From Pirellulaceae bacterium (lineage in GTDB: Bacteria; Planctomycetota; Planctomycetia; Pirellulales; Pirellulaceae): a DNA stretch of 64,000 nucleotides. The stretch spans positions 558,001 to 622,000 of the forward strand of contig JAQWSU010000045.1 of the NCBI GenBank assembly GCA_029243025.1, read 5' to 3'. Shown in pieces: positions 18,117-26,717 of the stretch. Position 1 is the stretch's first letter, and the number at the start of each line of letters is the position of its first letter. The notes below the pieces were generated by a model that worked only from the letters and a program-made list of their open reading frames with translations, did not search any database and was not told the DNA's origin. A program made the translations under genes and the position numbers.

Positions 18117-18193
18117 CAGCCATGATTGGCGCTGAACCGGATACGGGCCTGCGATCTCTTTCTTCCTGAAAGCGTTCAAGCCTTGTTCTTATC

Positions 18194-18235
18194 AACCGCT
18201 CCAACGACAATTAGAGTCGCTGGAGCGGTTTTTTC
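18194..18235 (+). terminator. Rho-independent terminator
   Basis: AACCGCTCCA and CGAC pair with GTCG and TGGAGCGGTT (one mismatch, seven-base loop), followed by TTTTTT. This is a strong terminator after the coiled-coil gene. Confidence 0.92.
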
Positions 18236-18273
18236 ATAGGACATTAGCAACCCCGCAATTCGAGTGTGACGTG

Positions 18274-19626
18274 ATGCTGTCAAACGTACTGAATAACACC
18301 GCTTCCACCGATAACCGCGAAGCCATTCACACGGTTTCATCCTCCGTGTCCTGGGCCGCGCTGAAATCACAGTACCAACACCATCTGGAACAGTTTACGG
18401 GGATCCGGGGACAAAGGGTTGGTTTTGCCTTGCCTGCGACCGCCAACGGGATAGCTGCTCTTGCGGCCTTTGAACAGCTTCGCGTTCATTTATTCTTGGT
18501 CGATGCTCTGACCGGGCCCCAGCACCTTCAGCAAATCGCTGACGAGCTTCAGCTTTCAGACATGATCACCGCAGAAACACTGACCAGGAACGCAACGGTT
18601 TCGCGTGTTCCCGAAGAAGCTCTTGCCAAGGGAGCAAGCGATTTAGGTTCGATTACCATTTTGACCTCAGGTACGTCAGGTCGTCCCAAAGCCGTGCAGC
18701 ATCATTTCGACAATCTTGCCCGCCCCGTGCGACGCCGCGGCGATCAGGAACAACGCTGGCTGATGGCCTATCGACCGCACCTTTATGCGGGCCTCCAAGT
18801 AACCCTGCAAGCGCTCTTAAATCAGGGAACGTTGGTGATACCTGCCGTCGACGCATCTCCGCAAGCGGTCGCCAATTTAATGCTCGATGCCAACGTCGAA
18901 TACGCATCAGCAACACCCTCTTACTGGCGCCGACTGTTACTGTTTGCAGACCCCAGCGATCTGCGACGCGTACCGATGAAACAAATCACCCTCGGTGGTG
19001 AAGCGATCGATCAATCGATCCTCGATCAACTATCACAATCATTTCCAACCGCCCGCATTGTTCACATTTACGCGACCACCGAAGCCGGTCGATGTTTCTC
19101 CGTATCTGACGGGATAGCCGGCTTCCCCACCGCGTTTCTCGATGCACCATCCGCTGACGGCGTCGAACTCAAAATCACAGACGGCGAACTTTGCGTTCGT
19201 TCGGCAAATGCGATGGCAAGATATGACGAACGTTCCGAATTACTGGAGAACCGTCAGACAACAGACGGCTGGTTTCGGACTGGAGACCTCGTGGAAATTG
19301 AGGGAGAGCGAGCGTTCTTCGTAGGACGCTCAACCGACATGATTAATGTGGGTGGTAACAAAGTCCATCCCGTCGAGATCGAACAAGTCATCCGAGCAAG
19401 AGACGATGTGGCTGAGGTCCGAATCTACGCCCAAAGTTCCTCAATTGCGGGGGAACTCGTCGCCTGTGACGTGGTGCCCATCCCTTCAAAAACCGATTTC
19501 GAAGAATTTCGCCAAGCCATCGTCGAGCACTGCAATGCTCAGTTGAACCGATTTCAACGGCCGCGCATTGTGCGGATTTTGAAAGAGTTGGAACTCAACG
19601 ATTCAGGTAAGATGAAACGGATCTAA
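18274..19626 (+). CDS. AMP-forming acyl ligase (ANL superfamily)
   Basis: About 450 residues from the ATG at 18274; a GTG directly before it would add one residue. Adenylation motifs are present: 'ITILTSGTSGRPKAVQHH' (A3 P-loop), 'IYATTEAGR' (A5), 'GWFRTGD' (A7), 'STDMINVGGNKVHPVEIE' (A8), and the A10 lysine in 'DSGKMKR'. It activates a carboxylic acid as an acyl-AMP and passes it to CoA or a carrier-protein thiol. The N-terminal half is shorter than in typical acyl-CoA ligases. The acyl carrier protein at 44933-45193 is a possible acceptor, though it is 25 kb away. It is convergent with the aminotransferase. Confidence 0.88.
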   Translation: MLSNVLNNTASTDNREAIHTVSSSVSWAALKSQYQHHLEQFTGIRGQRVGFALPATANGIAALAAFEQLRVHLFLVDALTGPQHLQQIADELQLSDMITAETLTRNATVSRVPEEALAKGASDLGSITILTSGTSGRPKAVQHHFDNLARPVRRRGDQEQRWLMAYRPHLYAGLQVTLQALLNQGTLVIPAVDASPQAVANLMLDANVEYASATPSYWRRLLLFADPSDLRRVPMKQITLGGEAIDQSILDQLSQSFPTARIVHIYATTEAGRCFSVSDGIAGFPTAFLDAPSADGVELKITDGELCVRSANAMARYDERSELLENRQTTDGWFRTGDLVEIEGERAFFVGRSTDMINVGGNKVHPVEIEQVIRARDDVAEVRIYAQSSSIAGELVACDVVPIPSKTDFEEFRQAIVEHCNAQLNRFQRPRIVRILKELELNDSGKMKRI

Positions 19627-19641
19627 AGCCGGCCGGCCGAA

Positions 19642-20781
19642 TCAGCGATTGACCGACTGAATCTCTTCGATCAGTGAACAGATTCGATCCAAATCGGATC
19701 GCGTCAATGCAGTTCCACTCGGTAGACAGAGGCTGTCGGAAAAAATTTCCTCCGCCACTTCGCCGCCACGACAACGGCAGTTCGAAAATGCGACCTGCTT
19801 GTGCAGTGGAATCCAGACCCGCCGCGACTCAATGTTGTGTTCTTCTAATTTTCGCCGAATCGCCTCGCAGTCAACGCCGAACTTCAAGGAGTCAATGCGT
19901 GCTACCGTCAACCAGCGATTCGAGTGACCAAAATCGGCTTCCGGCATGAACGTCACCCCAGGTAGGTCACCCAACCGGTCTGCGTAAAACTGAAAATTCT
20001 TTCGCCGAGTCGCCACTCGTTCGTCTAAAACGTCGAGCTGGGCTAACCCAACCGCAGCAAGAACGTTGCTGAGCCGATAGTTAAAACCGATTTCCGAATG
20101 TTGGTACAAATGCCCAGCATCCTTGGCCTGAGTGGCCCAGAATTTCGCTCGTTCAATCAACTGATCGTCATTCGAACAAAGCATGCCACCACCGCTCGTG
20201 GTGATAATCTTGTTCCCATTAAATGAAAAAGCGCTGGCCCAACCAGACGCACCGGCTGGTCGATCCTTGTAAGTGGCTCCCAACGCTTCTGCCGCATCTT
20301 CGATCACCGGAATCTCATACCGATCGACCACTTCACGGATTGCATCCATGTCCGCACTCTGACCAAGAATATCAACGGCAAGTACCGCCTTGGGCAGTTT
20401 CCCGCGATCCGCACATTCCTGTATTTCGTCGGATAGCAGATTTGGATCCAGGTTCCAGCTCGTTCGATCCGAATCGATAAAAACGGGCTTGGCACCTTCG
20501 TAAGTGATCGGATTCGCAGAAGCACAAAAGGTAAACGTCGAACAGATTACTTCGTCTTCTGGCTTGAGTTTGAGTGCATGAAGTGCCAGATGAAGCGCTG
20601 CTGTCCCACTGGAAACTGCAGCGGCAGAACTCACGCCAACCTTCGCGGCGAACTGACGCTCGAATTCTGCCAAATCAGGGCCGACAGGAGCAACCCAGTT
20701 CGATGCAAAAACATTTGCGATCAGTGACTGCTCTCGGCCAGACATGTGAGGTGGAGACAGATAGATACGAGCTTGCCCCAT
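19642..20781 (-). CDS. DegT/DnrJ/EryC1 family sugar aminotransferase
   Basis: This 379-residue PLP enzyme transfers an amino group to a keto-sugar nucleotide. It shows the N-terminal 'IYLSPPHMSGREQSLI', 'SSGTAALHLAL', 'EDAAEALGA' and the PLP lysine K191 in 'FSFNGNKIITTSGGG'. 'NYRLSNVLAAVGLAQLDVLD' follows. The motif set resembles EpsN/PglE-type aminotransferases that make 4-amino-4,6-dideoxy sugars such as bacillosamine precursors. No matching 4,6-dehydratase is visible, so its partner may lie elsewhere, or its keto substrate may come from another SDR here. Confidence 0.92.
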   Translation of the reverse strand: MGQARIYLSPPHMSGREQSLIANVFASNWVAPVGPDLAEFERQFAAKVGVSSAAAVSSGTAALHLALHALKLKPEDEVICSTFTFCASANPITYEGAKPVFIDSDRTSWNLDPNLLSDEIQECADRGKLPKAVLAVDILGQSADMDAIREVVDRYEIPVIEDAAEALGATYKDRPAGASGWASAFSFNGNKIITTSGGGMLCSNDDQLIERAKFWATQAKDAGHLYQHSEIGFNYRLSNVLAAVGLAQLDVLDERVATRRKNFQFYADRLGDLPGVTFMPEADFGHSNRWLTVARIDSLKFGVDCEAIRRKLEEHNIESRRVWIPLHKQVAFSNCRCRGGEVAEEIFSDSLCLPSGTALTRSDLDRICSLIEEIQSVNR

Positions 20782-20838
20782 GGTCGACCTACACCTCAGA
20801 TACCAGAAAAGTTTGTCGACGAGCTGCGAGCATGCTCC

Positions 20839-21261
20839 CTAACGCCCTATGCGTTGGAAACCCGGATAAAAATTGAGGTAGGTGCCGTGGCGAGGCATAC
20901 CGCGACTGGACCACCCCATACGTCCGGTGATCATCGCCGATGCGGCTTGGCTTTGTGACTGACGAAATTGGCTCTGTATTTGACCCAGCTCCTGTTGCTG
21001 ACGACTCGCCTGCTGTTGCCGCCGGACATTCACTTGCTCTTGATCCAACTGGGGTCGAACCATCGTGTGGTAGTTCGACATCCCATTGGAACTGCGAGAG
21101 GTCAAGTTCAGGTAGGGACTCACCGTCGGGCGATTGTACAAAAAGTTTCGCGTGGCAGTGTAAGCGTTCGAGCCACCCTTGTATTGGGCCTCAGCAGCTT
21201 GCTGGAAGCCTGCAACCACACCGCTAGCAAGAACAACGATCAATGTCGATTTGGCAAGCAT
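20839..21261 (-). CDS. Small secreted Gln-rich protein
   Basis: About 140 residues from the ATG at 21261; an ATG nine codons earlier is also in frame. The signal peptide 'LAKSTLIVVLASGVVAGFQQ' ends near AEAQ. The mature part holds 'RNFLYNRPTVSPYLNLTS', 'NYHTMVRPQLDQ', and a Q/R/S-rich helix. Similar short proteins occur in planctomycetes, but I know no function. It sits between two exopolysaccharide genes on the same strand, which may be coincidental. Confidence 0.75.
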   Translation of the reverse strand: MLAKSTLIVVLASGVVAGFQQAAEAQYKGGSNAYTATRNFLYNRPTVSPYLNLTSRSSNGMSNYHTMVRPQLDQEQVNVRRQQQASRQQQELGQIQSQFRQSQSQAASAMITGRMGWSSRGMPRHGTYLNFYPGFQRIGR

Positions 21262-21288
21262 TCTTCGATACCCTCTTACAGACCGCAA

Positions 21289-21661
21289 CGAGACACAGCC
21301 TTAGAATTATAGGAAAAACAGCAAGTAAGGGCAAAAGGCCGCTCACTTTCTTATCTCGCTCCAAAGCACATAATCGGCAAAGTCGGCAGAAAAATTAACA
21401 GAAAATGGGCGCGATCGAGCAGATTGGCTCAATTAATTGAACCAGGACACCCGCTTCCAGCTCCCCCGAAGCGGTCTAGTTCGCCGCCCAACGACAGAGG
21501 GCAGCTGGCGACCCCATCACAAAAGTCTGGCCGCAACGGGACTCTTGGGCGATCCATCCGGCCGGCGTTCGATCACCCAACACGTTTTTCGGCGGGGACG
21601 CGTCGCATGGTCATCCGCGCAATGAGAAAAGGCGTTCTTGAGATGGTGATTGCAGCTGAGA
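21289..21661. other. Intergenic region, 373 bp
   Basis: It holds the promoter region of the small secreted protein and the 3' end of the WecA-like gene. A 12-bp perfect palindrome (TCAATTAATTGA, 21429-21440) is the centre of a TGG...CCA imperfect dyad at 21425-21444. No gene is recognised. Confidence 0.5.
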
Positions 21662-23215
21662 TTAGACGCGTTCAACCATGGCGTTGTCGGAAGCCGAATC
21701 ACCCATCAACGGTTTGTTCATCGTTGAGTGTTCTTCAATGCGAGAAACTTCTTGATGAATCAGGAGATTCAGCTGCAACTCGAGCGTTTCGACAAAGTCG
21801 ATGAACTGATTCATCTCCTTGCTCGCATACTCTTCGTTTTGCAGACCAGTCACGTGGAGTCTCCCGACCGACTGACCTTCGACGATCAAAGGAATATCCG
21901 CCTGCCAGGATAGATCGTGCGAATGTCGCCCTGGCTTCGACCAAGTGGCATAGAAACTTTCATGCAGACGTGGCATGGAAAGATTCAATTGCATTTTCAC
22001 AAGATGGAACTTCTGAGCAGATTCAACCAGAGCGCCCCAGAGTTCCTCCCATTGACGCGTACCCTGAAGACTAACTCGCGTATGCTTGGCTTCTTCATCA
22101 CCTTCCGACGTGGAAGTGCGAGAGAGAAATCGTCCAAAGCCAAAAAGCCTGGCGTTCAAAAGTACAAACTCGACGTGTCCGAACACACGAGTGAAGATCA
22201 GAAAACCGATAACAGCAAGAACGGTAGCGAAACCCAGCCATTCGATTTTAAAATACAAACTGACAACTGCACCAATACAAGTAATGCTGCACAGAACGAC
22301 AATAAAAGAAACGGCTTGAAACGCACTCATGCCTCGAGTCAACAAGACATGGTGAATATGCCCTCGATCCGTGGCATAGATGCTGCGGCCCGTCAGTTTG
22401 CGACGTAGCACAGCCGCAAACGAATCGAACATCGGAATCGACCAGATTGCCAGCGGAGCCGCAAAGGCGAGTGTGGCGGCCTGCTTGATCGAACAGCGCA
22501 AGGCAATGGTGCCCAAAACAAGACCGATAAACATACTTCCCGCATCACCCAGATAAATGGTCGCGGGAGGAAAATTAAACCGTAGAAATCCCAACAGAGC
22601 TCCGGCTAGCGCGAAGGCAATAATCGCCTCAAGCTGTTGACCGCCGAGTATTGCGATCAGTCCGAAAGTGAGACTAAAGACCACTCCGACGCTGCCTGCC
22701 AATCCATCCACGCCATCGATCAAATTGAACGAATTGATGGCCCCCAGCAACCAAACAATGGCGAACAAACTTCCAAGTGTCCCAAGCGGAACGACATAAT
22801 CAAAGATTCCAACCTTGGGTACCGAGAGTCCAGTCCCCATCACCAAACCTGCAGCGAGCATCTGCCACAAGAGTTTATAACTCCCTCGAATGCCGAACCC
22901 ATCATCCAGCAATCCGACAACCGCTAGGAGTATTCCTGCGATGGCAAGCCCAATGATCGCGCCCGGTTCTTTCGACGATTGGCTTGTCATCAACCACAAG
23001 TCGGGACCCCACCAAGCAATCACAATCGCTACAACCAGAGGTGCCGCGATCAGCAGCATAAGCCCCCCACCTAAGGCAACCGGAGTCGACTGGATCTTGC
23101 GCTTCCCATCAGGACGATCAACAAAGTCATATCGTACTGCCGCTCGCCTAACGAGCGGCGTAAGAAGGTAACTGATTAAAAATGCCAACCCAAGGGCGGC
23201 AGCGGCAATTGCCAT
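21662..23215 (-). CDS. Undecaprenyl-phosphate GlcNAc-1-phosphate transferase-like (WecA/TagO/MraY family)
   Basis: The 517-residue polytopic membrane enzyme transfers a HexNAc-1-phosphate from UDP to undecaprenyl phosphate, starting a glycan. Family motifs are 'VDRPDGKRKIQSTPVALGGG', 'LLDDGFGIRG', 'NSFNLIDGVDGLAGS', 'IYLGDAGSMFIGLVLG' and the His-rich 'RGHIHHVLLTRG'. About 11 membrane helices fill residues 1-350. The last 165 residues are soluble, end in 'SASDNAMVERV', and are not part of the normal enzyme. The extension is unrecognised. A second initiating transferase is fused to a glycosyltransferase at 45207-47063. Confidence 0.9.
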   Translation of the reverse strand: MAIAAAALGLAFLISYLLTPLVRRAAVRYDFVDRPDGKRKIQSTPVALGGGLMLLIAAPLVVAIVIAWWGPDLWLMTSQSSKEPGAIIGLAIAGILLAVVGLLDDGFGIRGSYKLLWQMLAAGLVMGTGLSVPKVGIFDYVVPLGTLGSLFAIVWLLGAINSFNLIDGVDGLAGSVGVVFSLTFGLIAILGGQQLEAIIAFALAGALLGFLRFNFPPATIYLGDAGSMFIGLVLGTIALRCSIKQAATLAFAAPLAIWSIPMFDSFAAVLRRKLTGRSIYATDRGHIHHVLLTRGMSAFQAVSFIVVLCSITCIGAVVSLYFKIEWLGFATVLAVIGFLIFTRVFGHVEFVLLNARLFGFGRFLSRTSTSEGDEEAKHTRVSLQGTRQWEELWGALVESAQKFHLVKMQLNLSMPRLHESFYATWSKPGRHSHDLSWQADIPLIVEGQSVGRLHVTGLQNEEYASKEMNQFIDFVETLELQLNLLIHQEVSRIEEHSTMNKPLMGDSASDNAMVERV

Positions 23216-23600
23216 TTATCTTAATCCGATCGGGACAAACGATCCAAAAAACTTATCTTTGATAGGACTAATCCATACTGTGTTCAAACAATTCAATTCC
23301 ACTGTCCCAAACTTCGTGAACAGTCGCAAGAACCGGCAACTGTCCAGTAATGCGATTCGAGATGCAAAACCGAGTGTTAAATATTGAAGTCGACCGACTA
23401 TGTTCAGATGTGTTTCTTCTCTGATCAACATTAAACCAACGGGCCTTCAAACGGTCAAGAAAACAAACCATTTACGACGCACCACCACCAGCCCTGTGGC
23501 GGTTATTCCGATGATTCTGATCATTCACGCAAATTGAACCATCAAGTAGCTAGCAACGGCTCGAGTTGTTGCCACTAAGGCGCGAAAGCGACCCATTCGT
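23216..23600. other. Intergenic region between divergent genes, 385 bp
   Basis: Promoters of the WecA-like gene and the heparinase-like gene should lie here. I see no RNA gene, terminator or marked dyad. Confidence 0.45.
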
Positions 23601-25226
23601 ATGAATAAACCCCAGCTTTTACGGTTGCTGCAAACGGCTCGACACCTGAGACCGATCCAGATTGCAAATCGTTTCCAACGTCGATTTCGCAGCGCGACGC
23701 CCTCCAAATCCCCACCCCCACCCCAACGAAAACGTTCAGGTAATTGGACACTTGCGGCACAACGGAATCCGACCCTATTAGCCCCAAATAAAATAAAAGT
23801 TTTTGAAAGCGAGATCGAAGTCACGTCGAACAGCTGGGACGATCCTGAACTCGAGCATCTCGTCCGATACAACCTCCACTACTTTGATGATCTGAACGCC
23901 GTTAATGCTGAGAATCGATCGAATTGGCAGCAAGCTTTGCTAACGCGCTGGATCAGCGAGAACCCCCCCGCTGAGGGCACCGGCTGGGAACCCTATCCAC
24001 TCTCAATTCGGATTGTGAATTGGATTAAATGGTCCCTGGCTGGAAACGAATTATCCACTGCCGCCTCGAAATCATTGGCTTTGCAGACGAGAAGCCTGGA
24101 AAAACAGATCGAATTGCATTTGATGGGCAACCACGTCTGGGCAAACGCCAAAGCGTTGATCTTTGCTGGCCTCTTTTTTTCCGGTCCAGAGGCAGACCGC
24201 TGGCTGTCACACGGGCGATCTCTGCTCGAACGCGAAATGCAGGAACAAATCTTGCCGGATGGGGGACATTTCGAACTCAGCCCGATGTATCACTGCATTC
24301 TGCTTGAAGATCTCATCGATCTGGCAAACCTTTCACACGTCTACGGGCAAAAGTCGGTCAAGGGGCTGGAGCAAACGATTCAATCGATGGGGCGTTGGTT
24401 ACGTGTCATGTGTCATCCGGATGGCGAAATATCATTCTTTAACGACGCATCCTTCGGAATTGCGTTGAAGCCGAGTCAAATTGAGGATTACGCCTGCCGT
24501 GTCGGATTCAGCGCATTCCCCCCCTGTCGCGGGAGCGTCACTCATTTGGCCGACACGGGCTATGTTCGTATTCAGTTTCCGAATCATGCCATGCTAATCG
24601 ACGTCGCGGCAGCTGGTGCAAGTTATCAACCGGGTCACTCACACGCCGACACGTTGTCCTTTGAGTGGTCCCTGTTGGGCCAACGCGTGTTAGTGAACTC
24701 TGGAACGTCTTGCTACGGTGTTTCAGCCGAGCGTTTGCGACAGCGTGGCACAGCCGCCCATAACACGGTGATTGTCGATCAAACCAACTCATCCCACGTC
24801 TGGAGCGGCTTCCGATTGGCCAGTCGGGCAAAACCTTTTGGATTGACCATCGACGAATCGAACGACCATGTTTCGATCAGCTGCTCTCACAATGGCTATC
24901 GACGACTCCCCACACGGGTAACACACACCCGCAAATGGGAAATTGGCCCGACTGAATTCTCCATTTCCGACGAAGTAGGACCGCGATTTCAGCAAGCCCA
25001 GTCGCGACTTCACTTTCATCCGGACTGGTCGGTCTTCAAAGTCAATTCCACTGTTTTCGCCGAGTCGCAGGTTATTCCCGAGAAGTTAGAGATTACGACA
25101 AAAGCTGAAAAACGTCTGCTTCCTGGCAGCTACCACCCTCAATTTGAACAGTCTCTGCCGAATTCCGTGCTGGAGTGTGACCTTGAACCGGATGTGGCCT
25201 CAAAGATTCGAATCGGCTGGTCATAG
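23601..25226 (+). CDS. Heparinase II/III family protein (polysaccharide lyase-like)
   Basis: The 541-residue protein has the two-part architecture of heparinase II/III and alginate lyase-like enzymes. An alpha-toroid N-terminal half contains 'WEPYPLSIRIVNWIKW' and 'HLMGNHVWANAKALIFAGLF'. A beta-sandwich C-terminal half opens with 'YQPGHSHADTLSFEWSLLG' and continues with 'RGTAAHNTVIVDQ'. The N and H in 'MGNH' and the HSHAD histidines are the usual catalytic or metal-site positions. No signal peptide is evident, so it may act in the cytoplasm or be exported without one. In exopolysaccharide loci such proteins usually trim or release uronic-acid polymers, which fits the uronic-acid genes here. 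Confidence 0.87.
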   Translation: MNKPQLLRLLQTARHLRPIQIANRFQRRFRSATPSKSPPPPQRKRSGNWTLAAQRNPTLLAPNKIKVFESEIEVTSNSWDDPELEHLVRYNLHYFDDLNAVNAENRSNWQQALLTRWISENPPAEGTGWEPYPLSIRIVNWIKWSLAGNELSTAASKSLALQTRSLEKQIELHLMGNHVWANAKALIFAGLFFSGPEADRWLSHGRSLLEREMQEQILPDGGHFELSPMYHCILLEDLIDLANLSHVYGQKSVKGLEQTIQSMGRWLRVMCHPDGEISFFNDASFGIALKPSQIEDYACRVGFSAFPPCRGSVTHLADTGYVRIQFPNHAMLIDVAAAGASYQPGHSHADTLSFEWSLLGQRVLVNSGTSCYGVSAERLRQRGTAAHNTVIVDQTNSSHVWSGFRLASRAKPFGLTIDESNDHVSISCSHNGYRRLPTRVTHTRKWEIGPTEFSISDEVGPRFQQAQSRLHFHPDWSVFKVNSTVFAESQVIPEKLEITTKAEKRLLPGSYHPQFEQSLPNSVLECDLEPDVASKIRIGWS

Positions 25227-25378
25227 CTCCATGCCAATCACGGCCACATTTCCCCGAGCCCGCAAGACCGTCACACATTGCGCAGACCCGCTGGACTGAA
25301 GGGTTAGATCGGCGATTCCGGCTATTTTTTTGCAAGCCCGGTGAACCGGTCGCTCCCCAACACCGTATACCCAGGGTC

Positions 25379-25415
25379 CGGGGTAGTTTCTCAGGACGGG
25401 GGTAGTTTCTCAGGA
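25379..25415. repeat. Direct repeat, two copies of GGGGTAGTTTCTCAGGA
   Basis: Two copies start 19 bp apart (25379-25396 and 25398-25415). They could be a regulatory repeat or the remains of a short duplication. No third copy is seen nearby. Confidence 0.6.
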
Positions 25416-25604
25416 TCAGAGAGGTGGTAACGACGGTGACGGCACCGAAGTCTCAAGAGGGCGCTCGTTTTGTTTGACCACCAATTAGGGCACGCTTATT
25501 CTTAAGGTGATGCTTTCTTCGAACATTGTTGCTGTCCGGCAACGAAAACGAAAAACGCTAGTTTGGCTTTTTTGATTCGCTATATTTAAAAATTAGATCA
25601 TTAA

Positions 25605-25630
25605 GCTGTTTGGCTGATCGGCCAAACAGC
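25605..25630. promoter_or_regulatory. Perfect inverted repeat GCTGTTTGGC / GCCAAACAGC
   Basis: A 10-bp perfect stem with a 6-base loop (TGATCG) lies 76 bp upstream of the exosortase start. No T-run follows, so an operator or an mRNA-leader hairpin is more likely than a terminator. Confidence 0.6.
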
Positions 25631-25706
25631 ACACCTCAAACGAGTTCAAAACCTGACGCGGACCCACAGTGCTCAACCGCCGTTGTTCTCTCCATGCTGA
25701 CGAGAC

Positions 25707-26660
25707 ATGAGGAAACCAAAAGTGACCCAAGATCAACCTGAAACCGAAGAAACGGAACTGAACAAGCCAGTTAAGGCTTCACCCAAATTCGACAACCCTC
25801 AGTTCAGCGCCTGGTTGATGATTGGAGTCTTGAGTGGGCTGATTATCCTTTGCTACTTAAACACACTCATCGGAACGGCCGTGGCATGGGACACTCCGAT
25901 GTATAGCCATGGCTACTTGATTCCGCTGATTGCCGCAGGGCTACTCTATTACCGGCGTGAACAGCTCCAACCATCTACCAACGCGGAACGATGGTGGGGC
26001 GTTGGAATCATTTTATTTGCCACCATCGCGCGTGTGTCAGCGGCCTATCTGGTCCAATTCAGCATCGATCGCCTCAGCTTTATCGCCTGCTTGATTGGCG
26101 TTTTCGTGATGGTTGGCGGATTCAGAACGTTGCGTTGGGCGGGCCCAGCGATTGCCTTTTTGATCTTCATGTTTCCGCTCCCTCGCGTACTCGTTGACAA
26201 CATCCTGCGTCCGATGCAAACGATGGCCACCATTTCCAGTGTCTATGCTTTGCAAACATTTGGCGTTGACGTTTATCGTGAAGGAAACCGAATCATACTC
26301 GAGCACACCCCGATGAACGTTGTCGACCAATGCAGTGGTTTGCGCATGCTGACAATATTCATCGCAATTGCAGTTGCAATCGTCATGATCAGCAACCAGC
26401 GTCCGCCATGGGAACGGATCCTGATTCTGATCAGTTCTGTTCCAATTGCCCTCCTCGTCAATTGCATTCGAATCACGATTACAGGGTTGCTGTACAACCT
26501 TGAAATTGGTGCGGAGGAAGTGGACGTCATCTTCCACGACTTTGCAGGGATCATCATGATGCCACTCGCACTAGGCTTCCTGCTAATAGAAATGCAAGTT
26601 CTTTCCCGACTGTTCATTGAAGATACATCCTCGCGACAAATGAATGTCGGCATCGGATAG
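25707..26660 (+). CDS. Exosortase (EpsH/Xrt family transpeptidase)
   Basis: The 317-residue membrane protein has eight or nine predicted helices. Exosortases cleave C-terminal PEP-CTERM-like sorting signals at the membrane in Gram-negative bacteria that make exopolysaccharide. The catalytic triad is visible: Cys209 in 'VVDQCSGLRML', Arg255 in 'LLVNCIRITITG', and His277 in 'DVIFHDFAG'. The 30-residue charged N-terminus is cytoplasmic. It is followed after 57 bp by the chain-length/kinase gene and then by EpsI. No protein in this window has an obvious sorting signal, so its substrates lie elsewhere. Confidence 0.93.
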   Translation: MRKPKVTQDQPETEETELNKPVKASPKFDNPQFSAWLMIGVLSGLIILCYLNTLIGTAVAWDTPMYSHGYLIPLIAAGLLYYRREQLQPSTNAERWWGVGIILFATIARVSAAYLVQFSIDRLSFIACLIGVFVMVGGFRTLRWAGPAIAFLIFMFPLPRVLVDNILRPMQTMATISSVYALQTFGVDVYREGNRIILEHTPMNVVDQCSGLRMLTIFIAIAVAIVMISNQRPPWERILILISSVPIALLVNCIRITITGLLYNLEIGAEEVDVIFHDFAGIIMMPLALGFLLIEMQVLSRLFIEDTSSRQMNVGIG

Positions 26661-26717
26661 CGCACTTATTAAACGACTGACAAGCCGAATTTTTGGCACC
26701 CTTGGAGTGAAATCTTT

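Larger units (their letters stand above)
25227..25706. other. Intergenic region upstream of the exosortase locus, 480 bp
   Basis: It contains two near-identical 18-bp copies (25379-25415) and a perfect 10-bp inverted repeat (25605-25630) about 80 bp before the exosortase ATG. The promoter of the exosortase operon is expected here. No ORF is supported. Confidence 0.55.

Noticed and set aside
19627-19641. GGCCGGCC block between the ligase and aminotransferase as a terminator
   Set aside because: It is self-complementary but too short, and no T-run follows on either strand.
21424-21804. 126-codon plus-strand frame near the WecA-like gene
   Set aside because: It is antisense to the WecA-like gene 3' end and has low-complexity composition.
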